NCBI RefSeq assembly: GCF_000760695.4
Contig: NZ_JHEG04000001.1
Coordinates: forward strand, 635,599 to 699,598
Reading direction: 5' to 3'
Length of the DNA stretch: 64,000 nt
DNA from: Tolypothrix bouteillei VB521301
GTDB taxonomy: Bacteria; Cyanobacteriota; Cyanobacteriia; Cyanobacteriales; Nostocaceae
The translations under genes were made by a program, and so were the position numbers. Position 1 is the first letter of the stretch. Each line of letters begins with the position of its first letter. Shown here piece by piece: positions 27,687 through 35,549 of the stretch. The notes below the pieces were generated by a model that had not been told where the DNA came from, ran no database searches, and was given only the letters and a program-made list of their open reading frames with translations.

Positions 27687-28355
27687 TTATTCTACTTGCC
27701 TTGCTTGCCAATAAAATAAGAATAGTAAAATAGGTACCATTGCTAATATAATATCTAAAATACAGGAAAATATGATTGTAGTTACAGTGTTTTCTATAAA
27801 AGCAGAGAATATCCCTACAATAAAAGAGTATGTTAACATCAATAAGACAATTAAACTAGTACCTACAACTATTTGCCATTTTTTTCCTTTTGTTAAATAA
27901 GCACTTCTTTTCAAAATAGAAGATGAGTTACTATATCCTTCAATAACAACTATACAATCCGTTAAGCTATATCTGACTGCCAATACAATTCCAGGTATCA
28001 CAAAAGCGAAAAATCCTAATGTTTGAAAAAATCCAGAGATCAAACGAATAGTAAAAATTTGTCCCCAATTCTTAATTCCAGCCGACATTGCTTCAAAATA
28101 GTTGCAACTCCGACCTTGCTTGATTTCCCATAAAGAGGAAATAAGAGCACCTACATAAATGGGATCGAAAATTGCACTGAAAAAGGAGGAAACTCTAAAT
28201 TCCGCGATGAGTTTTGCATATTCATCTTTGGGCGTCAAGTTATGAACAACAATTTCTGAGAGGATATTAGCGGGAAATCGTATCGTTAGTATAATTAAAC
28301 TGAATAAAATAATGTTGTCGCTAAAAATAGCGATCGCTTCTTTAAGTTTTTTCAC
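27687..28355 (-). CDS. Multi-pass membrane protein, YciC/GDPD-membrane-domain-like
   Basis: The 222-residue protein has about five or six hydrophobic segments. A central FAFVIPGIVLAVRYSLTDCI followed by a polar helix with SSSILKRSAYLTKGKKW is the arrangement seen in YciC-like and glycerophosphodiesterase membrane-domain proteins (x-P-G-x-x-x-x-x-x-Y, then S-x-x-L-T-K-G). No enzymatic domain is attached. It is an integral plasma-membrane protein of unknown job. It stands alone. Confidence 0.65.
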   Translation of the reverse strand: MKKLKEAIAIFSDNIILFSLIILTIRFPANILSEIVVHNLTPKDEYAKLIAEFRVSSFFSAIFDPIYVGALISSLWEIKQGRSCNYFEAMSAGIKNWGQIFTIRLISGFFQTLGFFAFVIPGIVLAVRYSLTDCIVVIEGYSNSSSILKRSAYLTKGKKWQIVVGTSLIVLLMLTYSFIVGIFSAFIENTVTTIIFSCILDIILAMVPILLFLFYWQARQVE

Positions 28356-28735
28356 GGTTGAATTCTCTCAGTTTGTTATATAGGTAGGTTTTGCTACAAA
28401 AAAGGTTCATACGGTGGGTATTGCCCACCCTACAGTTCCCAATCAAGCATTTGAAGCAAGGTTTGCTTGTTTTTGCTGTATATTTAGTATTCCCAAAATC
28501 ACGCTTAAAATTAAACGACTCCCTTTCCTTCATAAAATTAACGTGAGTTCGATAAAGTTAAAAAAGACTTCACGCCAAACCCCTCTTCTACGAGGATACA
28601 GGGTATGGGAGGCGAAGCTTCCTCTCAAAAGCATTCTCAGGCTGAGCCACTGCAAGAGTTTATCAAACAAAAAACCCCCCAAAAAAGGGAGGTTGAGGGA
28701 TGAAATGTTATCCAAACTGTCTTAATTTAAAGACG
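28356..28735. other. Intergenic repeats between two minus-strand genes
   Basis: The stretch holds a hairpin GGTGGGTATTGCCCACC (about 28412-28428), a type repeated in many cyanobacterial genomes, then repeat-like sequence near 28590-28630 and the ilvB terminator (below). An open frame at 28414-28725 (+) runs through these repeats and is not a gene. Confidence 0.55.
28669..28694 (-). terminator. Terminator of the acetolactate synthase gene
   Basis: On the minus strand CCTCCC, six T, GGGGGG and then TTTTTTG form a hairpin with a T-tract, about 45 bp past the stop codon. Confidence 0.7.
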
Positions 28736-30649
28736 TTATAATTTCGTACCGCACTCGGGACAAAAATTATTGTTAGGTAGGTTCTTTGCACCGCAATTGC
28801 TGCAATAAATTGGCTCAAGGGATGCTTTTTGAGGTTGGCGTCGCAAGCCTACCATCTGAGCATTACTCTTACCTGGGGCTACCATTGGGTAACAGTTTTC
28901 ATCTCTAGTTACATGGGCATTGACGATAACTGGACCATCGTGTGCGAGCATTTCGGCAATAGCATCTTTCAATTCATCACGGTTTTGAATGACCATACCT
29001 TTAATGCCGTATGCTTTTGCCAGTAACTCGATATCTGGCATCCCAACTTCCATATTGGAGCATGAGTAACGTTCTCCATAGAAAGCTTGCTGCCACTGGC
29101 GCACCATTCCCTGCCAACCGTTATTGATAATTATGGTCTTGACATTAATCCCATACTGCGCTAGCGTGCCCAATTCCTGCAGGTTCATCTGGAAACTGGC
29201 ATCACCGCTAATACAAACGACTTGGCTATCCGGACAAGCAACTTTAGCACCCATTGCCGCAGGTACGCCAAAACCCATGGTTCCCAAACCAGAACTGGAA
29301 ATCCAACGTCGGGGACCTGCTTTAAGGAATTGCGCCGCCCACATTTGGTGTTGACCTACGTCTGTGGTGAAGATGGCATTAGGTGCTTGGCGACTAACTT
29401 CTGCTATCACCTCTTGTGGTGAAATGCTATCGGGGTGGTGAGGTACTTCTAGAGGGTACTCTTCTTTCCAACGGTTAATGAGAGTCAACCACTCTTGCGT
29501 TTGGTTGGGTGTACTCTCTTTGCACCGACGCAGTAAATCTTGCAATACTGTTTTGACATCACCAACGATGGGGACTTCGGGAACTCGATTCTTACCGACT
29601 TCTGCGGGATCGATGTCAATATGTATGACTTTTGCACGAGAAGCAAATTCGTCTAATTTACCAGTGACGCGATCGTCAAATCTTGCACCAACACAAATCA
29701 GCAAGTCACAATCACTGACAGCAAAGTTAGCATAAGCAGTACCGTGCATTCCCAACATTCCCAAAGAAAGGGGATGGTGTTCGTCAAAAGCACCCAGCCC
29801 CATTAATGTTGTGGTAACGGGGATATTAAATAACTCTGCTAGGCGTTTAATTTCTGAATATGCTCCTGAAGTAATTGCACCACCGCCTACATACAGCAAG
29901 GGACGCCGACTTTCACGTATTAACTGAATTGCGGCACTAATTTGGCGGGGATTTCCCTTGACTGTCGGACGGTATCCTGGCAATTTCACCGAAGCTGGTT
30001 CTACAGGTAGATAGTCAAATTGCTCAAAGGCAACGTCTTTAGGAACATCAATTAACACGGGTCCCGGACGACCAGTACTTGCTATGTGGAACGCTTCTGC
30101 AACAATGCGTGCCATATCGCGGGGATCGCGCACGACGTAGGAGTGTTTGACAATAGGTAGGGTAATTCCGTAGATATCAGTTTCTTGGAACGCATCTGTA
30201 CCGATCGCCGGACGTGGGACTTGCCCGGTTACAATAACCATGGGGATGGAGTCCATGTAGGCGGTAGCGATGCCAGTAACTAAATTGGTTGCTCCGGGAC
30301 CGGAAGTTCCAAAGCAGACTCCGACTTTGCCTGTTGCACGAGCATAACCATCAGCAGCGTGTGCAGCTCCTTGTTCGTGTCTCACCAGAATGTGCTTGAT
30401 CCCGCGACCTTCAACTTCTGCTTTGTACAAATCATCGTAAATCGGGAGAATAGCACCACCGGGATAACCAAAAATATATTCCACGCCGTGAAGCTTTAGG
30501 CTGTCAAGCAGCGCATAACCACCACTCACGCGTTTGGGTGTCGCGACTGGCGGTGTAGAAACCTTTGAGTTAATTTGATTTTCTATTTGCGGAAGAGAAA
30601 TTGGGGAAAGCGAATCTCCTTGGGAGACACTTGGTGAACGCACAGCCAA
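28736..30649 (-). CDS. ilvB: Acetolactate synthase large subunit with C-terminal zinc ribbon
   Basis: The 637-residue protein is a ThDP-dependent acetolactate synthase. It has the N-terminal domain with [18 protein letters not shown] (catalytic Glu), the central FAD/NAD-like domain, and the ThDP site [19 protein letters not shown]...NN. It condenses pyruvate units in the first step of valine, leucine and isoleucine synthesis. The first 35 residues are an extra N-terminal stretch. The last 24 residues (about 614-637) carry CSNCG and CPECG, a four-cysteine zinc ribbon outside the enzyme core. The small regulatory subunit is not in this window. Confidence 0.92.
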   Translation of the reverse strand: MAVRSPSVSQGDSLSPISLPQIENQINSKVSTPPVATPKRVSGGYALLDSLKLHGVEYIFGYPGGAILPIYDDLYKAEVEGRGIKHILVRHEQGAAHAADGYARATGKVGVCFGTSGPGATNLVTGIATAYMDSIPMVIVTGQVPRPAIGTDAFQETDIYGITLPIVKHSYVVRDPRDMARIVAEAFHIASTGRPGPVLIDVPKDVAFEQFDYLPVEPASVKLPGYRPTVKGNPRQISAAIQLIRESRRPLLYVGGGAITSGAYSEIKRLAELFNIPVTTTLMGLGAFDEHHPLSLGMLGMHGTAYANFAVSDCDLLICVGARFDDRVTGKLDEFASRAKVIHIDIDPAEVGKNRVPEVPIVGDVKTVLQDLLRRCKESTPNQTQEWLTLINRWKEEYPLEVPHHPDSISPQEVIAEVSRQAPNAIFTTDVGQHQMWAAQFLKAGPRRWISSSGLGTMGFGVPAAMGAKVACPDSQVVCISGDASFQMNLQELGTLAQYGINVKTIIINNGWQGMVRQWQQAFYGERYSCSNMEVGMPDIELLAKAYGIKGMVIQNRDELKDAIAEMLAHDGPVIVNAHVTRDENCYPMVAPGKSNAQMVGLRRQPQKASLEPIYCSNCGAKNLPNNNFCPECGTKL

Positions 30650-30786
30650 ACCTCACAGAATAGCGAAGATATTGCTTGATTGTAGTATTTAAAGTTTCAT
30701 TTTATCTGAAAATTTGAGGAGTGCGATCGCATATTTTCTAATTTATTTATGTTAATAGTCAAGAATTCTCCATATTTCAAAAATTT

Positions 30787-32049
30787 TCACAAGGCATCTT
30801 GCAAAACGCGACGGGTAGTTTGCCAAGTCCAAATTCCCACAGCAGCAACTAAGACGCTCATTCCCACAAGCGTCACTTGCAAACCCAAACGATCTACTAT
30901 CGGACCTGTAATTGCTAACGGTGCTGAAAGAGCGATGTTGACAGCATGGTTCTGGAAGCCAAAGACTTTACCGTGCATTGCGCTTGGAGTGTGTTGCTGA
31001 ATCAGAGTTTGCATTGGCACTCCAATCAAGGCAGCACCTATACCTAACACGGCACACAGCCCGAGAGCCAAAACCAAAGTTTTGATAAATGTAAGCACTC
31101 CTAAGACCAGCGCTATCATCAAAAATCCGATGAGAGGCAAGGGTTTACCGTGTAGTTTATGACACCAATGGCCCAGAAGCGCTGCACCCAGTACAATACC
31201 AATACCCGCTGCTGCTAAGAAAAAGCCAAATTGTTTTTCTTGCAACCCAAAATCTGCTGCCAATCTAATTGCTAGAACTGTTAAAGCTGCAAACACACAA
31301 TACAAACCAACCAGTTGTAGCATGGCATTTAACACCAAGCGGTTTGTTTTGAGATATCGCAAGCCTAACTTAAAGTCAGCCCAGGGATGAATAAACTTTT
31401 CTTTTTCTTCTACTGATTTGTAATCTTTCAGGTGTATTGGCTGCATCAATGCGCCAGATAACAAATACAATCCGCAAACAATCAGTTCTTGACCGTACCG
31501 TGCTCCCAGGAAAATTTTAGCAAAACTTAACATTGGTTCTCCGATCGCAAAACCAACAATCATAGCTCCCATCATTGTGCTGCTAAATAGAGCGTTGGCT
31601 GCCATCAAATTTTCGGATCGGACCAACAGGGGAATTGCCGCTTGCTCTGCAGGTGCAAAAAACTGTGTCACTGTAGAAATAGCAAAGGCAATTATCAATA
31701 ACAGCAAGAATTCTCGCGGTAAAAAGGGAATCAACAATATCATGAGTCCCCGTACAACGTCTGAGGCAATCAAAATTAATTTTTTTGGAAAGCGGTCAAC
31801 AAAGATACCACCAGCTGAACCAAACAGAATTGCCGGAATTGTAAACGCCACCATCAACGTGGAGTACATGGAGTTTTCTGGCAACCCGGAAGAGGGTTGA
31901 TAGTTCTTAAGCATGGCAACAAGTAAAACCAACAGGACTTTATCTGCTAGTTGGGACAACAACTGTCCCATCCATAGCAGCATAAAACTACGGTTTTTTA
32001 ATAGGGCGACAAATCCGGTATTGACAGCAGCAGGTTCTGTTGGAAACAT
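30787..32049 (-). CDS. MFS transporter, drug-exporter-like (DHA3 type)
   Basis: The 420-residue protein has about 12 membrane segments and typical major-facilitator loops: the TM2-3 loop GGIFVDRFPKKLILIASDVV and FAPAEQAAIPLLV after TM4, the latter frequent in MefE/DHA3 exporters. It probably exports a small molecule by proton antiport. The substrate is unknown. The next gene downstream on its strand is ilvB, about 140 bp away; a shared job is not evident. Confidence 0.85.
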   Translation of the reverse strand: MFPTEPAAVNTGFVALLKNRSFMLLWMGQLLSQLADKVLLVLLVAMLKNYQPSSGLPENSMYSTLMVAFTIPAILFGSAGGIFVDRFPKKLILIASDVVRGLMILLIPFLPREFLLLLIIAFAISTVTQFFAPAEQAAIPLLVRSENLMAANALFSSTMMGAMIVGFAIGEPMLSFAKIFLGARYGQELIVCGLYLLSGALMQPIHLKDYKSVEEKEKFIHPWADFKLGLRYLKTNRLVLNAMLQLVGLYCVFAALTVLAIRLAADFGLQEKQFGFFLAAAGIGIVLGAALLGHWCHKLHGKPLPLIGFLMIALVLGVLTFIKTLVLALGLCAVLGIGAALIGVPMQTLIQQHTPSAMHGKVFGFQNHAVNIALSAPLAITGPIVDRLGLQVTLVGMSVLVAAVGIWTWQTTRRVLQDAL

Positions 32050-32144
32050 CTGGGATGAGTGGAATAGTAACTGTGATAGGGGAGTGGGGACTTGGCAAAC
32101 ACTCCATCATTCCTCACTCCCAATTGGCAAATCTGTTTTCCGGA

Positions 32145-32714
32145 CTAATTTTCTTGATAGTGCTGGATAAGCGAGTGCAAAAACTCAGATGCACTCAAGC
32201 ATTCTTTTGGAGATAGCTCCCCACGATATGAGTCTACCCAATAACCTCGGACAATGTTAGGCGATCGCCACATTGCCAAATGGTCAACAGACGGATCTGC
32301 ATAAAAGTTAGTTTGCCCGCTACCAAGCAAAGATGAGCTCCAATGAGTGAAGTAATCGTGACTCATACGATGAATGGGAAAGTGACCCCACAGAGGAACG
32401 CCCCATCCATCTATAGCAATAAAAGCTTCAACACGACCTCCGAATATTTGCCACATATGAGCGGCAAATATTGCCCCAACAACACCAGCACTAAAACTAA
32501 TGAAGACAACTGGTGATTCTAACCTATTCCTTAAGCGTTCGTGTAAAAATTGAAATATATGAAATGGCAATAGATTTGAATAATTTTTGGTAGGAAAAAT
32601 AAGTATATTTACGGTTCCATCTGTTGCTCCAGGGGAAGCTTGCTCCATCAATGCCGATACAAAGCTCTGAGTTAAGTCTGGTTCGTGAATTCCAGGACAA
32701 AGAATTATATTCAT
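32145..32714 (-). CDS. Alpha/beta-hydrolase-like hypothetical protein
   Basis: The 189-residue protein starts with a strand (MNIILCPGIHEPDLTQSFV) like the oxyanion-hole loop of alpha/beta hydrolases. It has VVFISFSAGVVGAIFAAH, a nucleophile-elbow-like S-x-S-x-G, and a late Asp/His pair in SVDHLAMWR. It is short for the family and the elbow is not the classical G-x-S-x-G. Esterase or thioesterase activity is possible, not shown. It stands alone, with AATTATG repeats directly at its start. Confidence 0.6.
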   Translation of the reverse strand: MNIILCPGIHEPDLTQSFVSALMEQASPGATDGTVNILIFPTKNYSNLLPFHIFQFLHERLRNRLESPVVFISFSAGVVGAIFAAHMWQIFGGRVEAFIAIDGWGVPLWGHFPIHRMSHDYFTHWSSSLLGSGQTNFYADPSVDHLAMWRSPNIVRGYWVDSYRGELSPKECLSASEFLHSLIQHYQEN

Positions 32715-32752
32715 GAATTATGAATTATAAATTATGAATTATGAATTATGGT
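32711..32752. repeat. AATTATG heptamer repeats
   Basis: About five imperfect copies of AATTATG/AATTATA run in tandem over the start of the minus-strand gene. The same heptamer recurs at 54607-54629 and inverted at 54727-54747. Confidence 0.7.
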
Positions 32753-32861
32753 ATGAGCGTCTGTAGCCTGGTGATTGGAAATCACAATTTGATGCTACAC
32801 TGCTGCTATAATTAGATTTTTCAGTCATAATTGTAAAATTAAAAAGTAAATAGCAGGTGGT

Positions 32862-33068
32862 GTGGGGGATAAACCAACAAGAGAACAACTAGAACAGTTG
32901 TATCGGTTGAGCTACCAGCTTACCAAAATGCTTAGACCAATTAACTTAGTTACAATAGATGACAGGAATGGGAAATTGGTAATACTAGCAGGTGATGAGA
33001 TTGATATAACGGTCGATCGGCAAGGACAAGTAAGTTATGAACAAACCGGATTTCAAAGCAATGAGTAG
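32862..33068 (+). CDS. DUF6888-like small protein
   Basis: The GTG start is supported by an upstream AGGTGG. The 68 residues contain LYRLSYQLTKMLRPINLVTI, followed by a beta segment GKLVILAGDEIDITVDRQG. I recall DUF6888 proteins with the same plan. It overlaps the next gene by 32 bp in another frame, and the two families are typically found as neighbours in cyanobacteria. No function is known to me. Confidence 0.65.
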   Translation: MGDKPTREQLEQLYRLSYQLTKMLRPINLVTIDDRNGKLVILAGDEIDITVDRQGQVSYEQTGFQSNE

Positions 33069-33219
33069 AGCCGAATTACGAGCCTACGTGTTGCAACATC
33101 CAGATGATAAGGAAGCATTTTACGAATTGTCAGACAGGATTCAAGCAACTGCCAAGCCAATAAATGTTGAAGACTTGCCCGACTTAATTGGGTCCAGACC
33201 AGAGCAGCACCAACAGTAG
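33037..33219 (+). CDS. DUF6887-like small protein
   Basis: The 60 residues begin MNKPDFKAMSRAELRAYVLQ, then HPDDKEAFYELSDRI. The N-P-D-F-x-x-M-S-R-x-E-L-R-A-Y-V-L signature is very common in cyanobacterial small proteins that I know as DUF6887. It overlaps and follows the DUF6888-like gene, so translation is probably coupled. A hairpin with TCTTTA follows. No function is known; toxin-antitoxin behaviour has not been established. Confidence 0.75.
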   Translation: MNKPDFKAMSRAELRAYVLQHPDDKEAFYELSDRIQATAKPINVEDLPDLIGSRPEQHQQ

Positions 33220-33638
33220 AAAGATTTATGAGCGGTGTAATACGGCGCTCTTGCTATTGTTTGCAAGGGCGCTCTTTATAGAGTAGATTGCCTTCACATA
33301 AAAATTTTGAAGATTTAAGAAACGATACCCAAAAAAACTGACTGAATTAGCGCTTTTTTATAGCTTCGCATCAACTTTTAATACACACAATTGACATTAA
33401 AGCGAATATATTAACATTTCTTTGAAAAAGAAAACATTTCGCACCGATCTTCAGTAAGCATCCTCAGGGAGAAGAGTTAGGGGGATGGGTAATTCATACT
33501 TCATCCTTCTGGAGATAGAAGTGAGTATAACACCAAAAGTATTACTAAAAGTAACTTTTTAATGCAGTGGGGGGGGATAGGATAGAATTTGACAAGTACG
33601 AAAAAGAACACTCTTGAAGTTGTATAGAGGAATTTATT
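33220..33638. other. Intergenic region upstream of the ferrochelatase-like gene
   Basis: After the terminator listed separately it is AT-rich and contains a run of eight to nine G (about 33568-33576). No gene is seen. The promoter of the ferrochelatase-like gene should lie here. Confidence 0.4.
33245..33278 (+). terminator. Terminator after the DUF6888/6887-like pair
   Basis: GCGCTCTTGC (33245-33254) pairs with GCAAGGGCGC (33263-33272, one G-T pair), followed by TCTTTATA. Confidence 0.65.
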
Positions 33639-34757
33639 GTGGTTGCCACGCCGGAAAAACTACAAAAATCGCACCAGGACGCATCGGGTCAACAACGTGT
33701 CGCCGTATTGCTCATGGGCTATGGCGAAGTTGAAAGTTATGAGGATTTCGCCAATTATAACGAACAGGCTTTAAACCTATTGACTGCAAAATTCGCACCA
33801 GTGCCAACTTGGGTTTATCCTCCGTTGGCAAAGCTTTTAGCATTATTTGACCGTCACGAGTGGGGACACCAGCATCATGATTTCATTTCCCCACACAACT
33901 CTATTTTTGAAAAACAACGAGCGGGTATTGAGAAAAACCTGCAAGCTAAGTGGGGAGAAGGGGTGAAAGTCTTTAAAGCTTTCAACTTCTGCGCCCCTTT
34001 CCTTCCCAAACAAGTCTTAGCAGAAATCAAAAACGAAGGTTTTGATAAAATACTTATCTATCCACTGTTAGTTGTGGATTCTATCTTCACCAGCGGTATT
34101 GCCATTGAGCAAGTTAACAATGCTTTAGCTGAGATGGCAGATGGTAACGAACACTGGGTTAAAGGACAGCGTTATATCCCTTCTTTTTACAATGAGCCAG
34201 CCTATATCGATTTGATGGCGCATCTTGTTGAAGAAAAAATTCATGCTGATTTGATCGATGCTTATCTACCTTCTCAAATTGGCATTATTTTAATGAATCA
34301 CGGTTGTCCCCACAAAGCTAAGGGATTCACCTCTGGAATCACTGAAAGTCAAGCACTTTATGATTTAGTGCGGGATAAGTTAATCAACCGCTATCCACTT
34401 ATCTCAGTTGGTTGGCTTAACCATGACACACCTCTTATTGAATGGACGCAGCCAAATGTCGAACAGGCTGCAAACAATTTGATTCAATTGGGTGCTAAAG
34501 CGATCGTATTTATGCCAATTGGCTTTGCGACAGAAAACCACGAAACTCTATTGGACGTACATCATATCATCCACGCTTTAGAGAAAAAGCATTCTGGTGT
34601 CAGTTACGTGCAAATGCCTTGCGTTAACGACGATCCAGCATTTTTGGCAATGGTAGCAGAATGGGCAAATGCTCACATTGCTGAGTTGCTCTCAGAAGAA
34701 GCGGTGTCAGTGAATCCTCACTTAGCTGTAGGTCATCATCACCATCACCACCATTAA
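33639..34757 (+). CDS. Ferrochelatase-like protein with a natural polyhistidine tail
   Basis: The 372-residue protein (GTG start) has the chelatase fold in two halves: VAVLLMGYGEVESYEDF at the start and QIGIILMNHGCPHKAKG in the second half, with FMPIGFATENHETLLDVHH corresponding to the conserved C-terminal His/Glu region of HemH. It differs clearly from canonical cyanobacterial HemH and lacks the C-terminal chlorophyll-binding helix, so it is a paralogue or chelatase of another metal or tetrapyrrole. The last eight residues are GHHHHHHH, likely metal binding. No operon partner. Confidence 0.75.
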   Translation: MVATPEKLQKSHQDASGQQRVAVLLMGYGEVESYEDFANYNEQALNLLTAKFAPVPTWVYPPLAKLLALFDRHEWGHQHHDFISPHNSIFEKQRAGIEKNLQAKWGEGVKVFKAFNFCAPFLPKQVLAEIKNEGFDKILIYPLLVVDSIFTSGIAIEQVNNALAEMADGNEHWVKGQRYIPSFYNEPAYIDLMAHLVEEKIHADLIDAYLPSQIGIILMNHGCPHKAKGFTSGITESQALYDLVRDKLINRYPLISVGWLNHDTPLIEWTQPNVEQAANNLIQLGAKAIVFMPIGFATENHETLLDVHHIIHALEKKHSGVSYVQMPCVNDDPAFLAMVAEWANAHIAELLSEEAVSVNPHLAVGHHHHHHH

Positions 34758-34760
34758 AAC

Positions 34761-34815
34761 TAATGAGTGAGGACTTAAGGATAAGCACTCTTAACTTTTC
34801 ACTCCTCACTCATTA
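34761..34815. repeat. Long inverted repeat after the ferrochelatase-like gene
   Basis: TAATGAGTGAGGA (34761-34773) and TCCTCACTCATTA (34803-34815) are perfect complements around a 29-base loop that has a smaller inner pairing. It begins three bases past the stop codon. It could terminate or stabilise the transcript. Confidence 0.7.
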
Positions 34816-34936
34816 CTTTGGAACATATATACCCTAAGTTGAGATTTTTCACGCTCAACTCCTTCCTCATCTAGCAAGAGTATAATTTAGGTAGCAATGT
34901 AGAACAGGTTTTTACAGTCATCTCAGTGCAATGCCT

Positions 34937-35209
34937 TTAGGAAAACTGAGATAGTAGTCTTTCATACTCTGTATGCGACCCTACCCAAAACCAAATAACT
35001 GTATCTCCCTCTAACTGTCCAACGGCTCGATAGCTTCTGCTGACTCTTGCAGAATAAATAAGTAATTCTGGATGTACTTTTTTGAAACGTAAACTGGGAT
35101 GATTTGGGTCAAGTTTAAATTGACGATATGCTTCACGGGTTTGCTGTTGCACATTTTCAGGTAAATTACCAAAAGCTTGGCGAAACTGAGAAGTGATACG
35201 AGAATTCAC
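34937..35209 (-). CDS. ParE/RelE-superfamily toxin
   Basis: The 90-residue protein has the toxin core: a helix FRQAFGNLPENVQQQTREAY, then PSLRFKKVHPELLIYSARVS, then YRAVGQLEGDTVIWFWVGSH and a final YERLL. The spacing K-x-V-x(n)-R-V-x-x-x-Y-R-A-V matches RelE/ParE-type toxins of the cyanobacterial subgroup. It acts on translation or gyrase; which cannot be told. It starts inside the stop of the antitoxin gene (4-bp overlap), a standard toxin-antitoxin arrangement. Confidence 0.82.
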   Translation of the reverse strand: MNSRITSQFRQAFGNLPENVQQQTREAYRQFKLDPNHPSLRFKKVHPELLIYSARVSRSYRAVGQLEGDTVIWFWVGSHTEYERLLSQFS

Positions 35210-35424
35210 AGTGTATCTGGATCTAGCTGTTGAGTTTTCCCTGCGCGATATTCAGCCATCGCTTGAGCTGCTAAGAAAGCTAGTGCATCTGGAGAACGCT
35301 CAAAAGCTTCATCCCATTGCTTTTCATCTTCGAGTTCTTCTAAAATCATCGTAGCCATAGCATCTTGTTGACTGGCTGGTAAGTTTTTAAGTTTGATAAT
35401 CGCTTGTTCGAGTAATTCTGTCAT
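35206..35424 (-). CDS. Antitoxin partner of the ParE/RelE-like toxin
   Basis: The 72-residue acidic protein has an N-terminal helix MTELLEQAIIKLKNLPASQQ, a middle EELEDEKQWDEAFERSPDAL and the C-terminal tail AMAEYRAGKTQQLDPDTL, a typical toxin-wrapping tail. It lies directly upstream of the toxin with a 4-bp overlap. It should neutralise the toxin and may repress the operon. Confidence 0.8.
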   Translation of the reverse strand: MTELLEQAIIKLKNLPASQQDAMATMILEELEDEKQWDEAFERSPDALAFLAAQAMAEYRAGKTQQLDPDTL

Positions 35425-35549
35425 GGTGAATGATTGTCCTCTGTTTTATTAATTTTCTCACAAATTCAGAATTGCGATTTGCTATTGCGATGCGCTACGC
35501 CCTGCTTTAGGCAAAAGGGAGACAAGCCCTAATGCCCAATCTCCAATCC

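Noticed and set aside
28414..28725. 103-codon open frame between the membrane-protein gene and ilvB
   Set aside because: It crosses a dispersed hairpin repeat and the ilvB terminator and shows no protein-like pattern.
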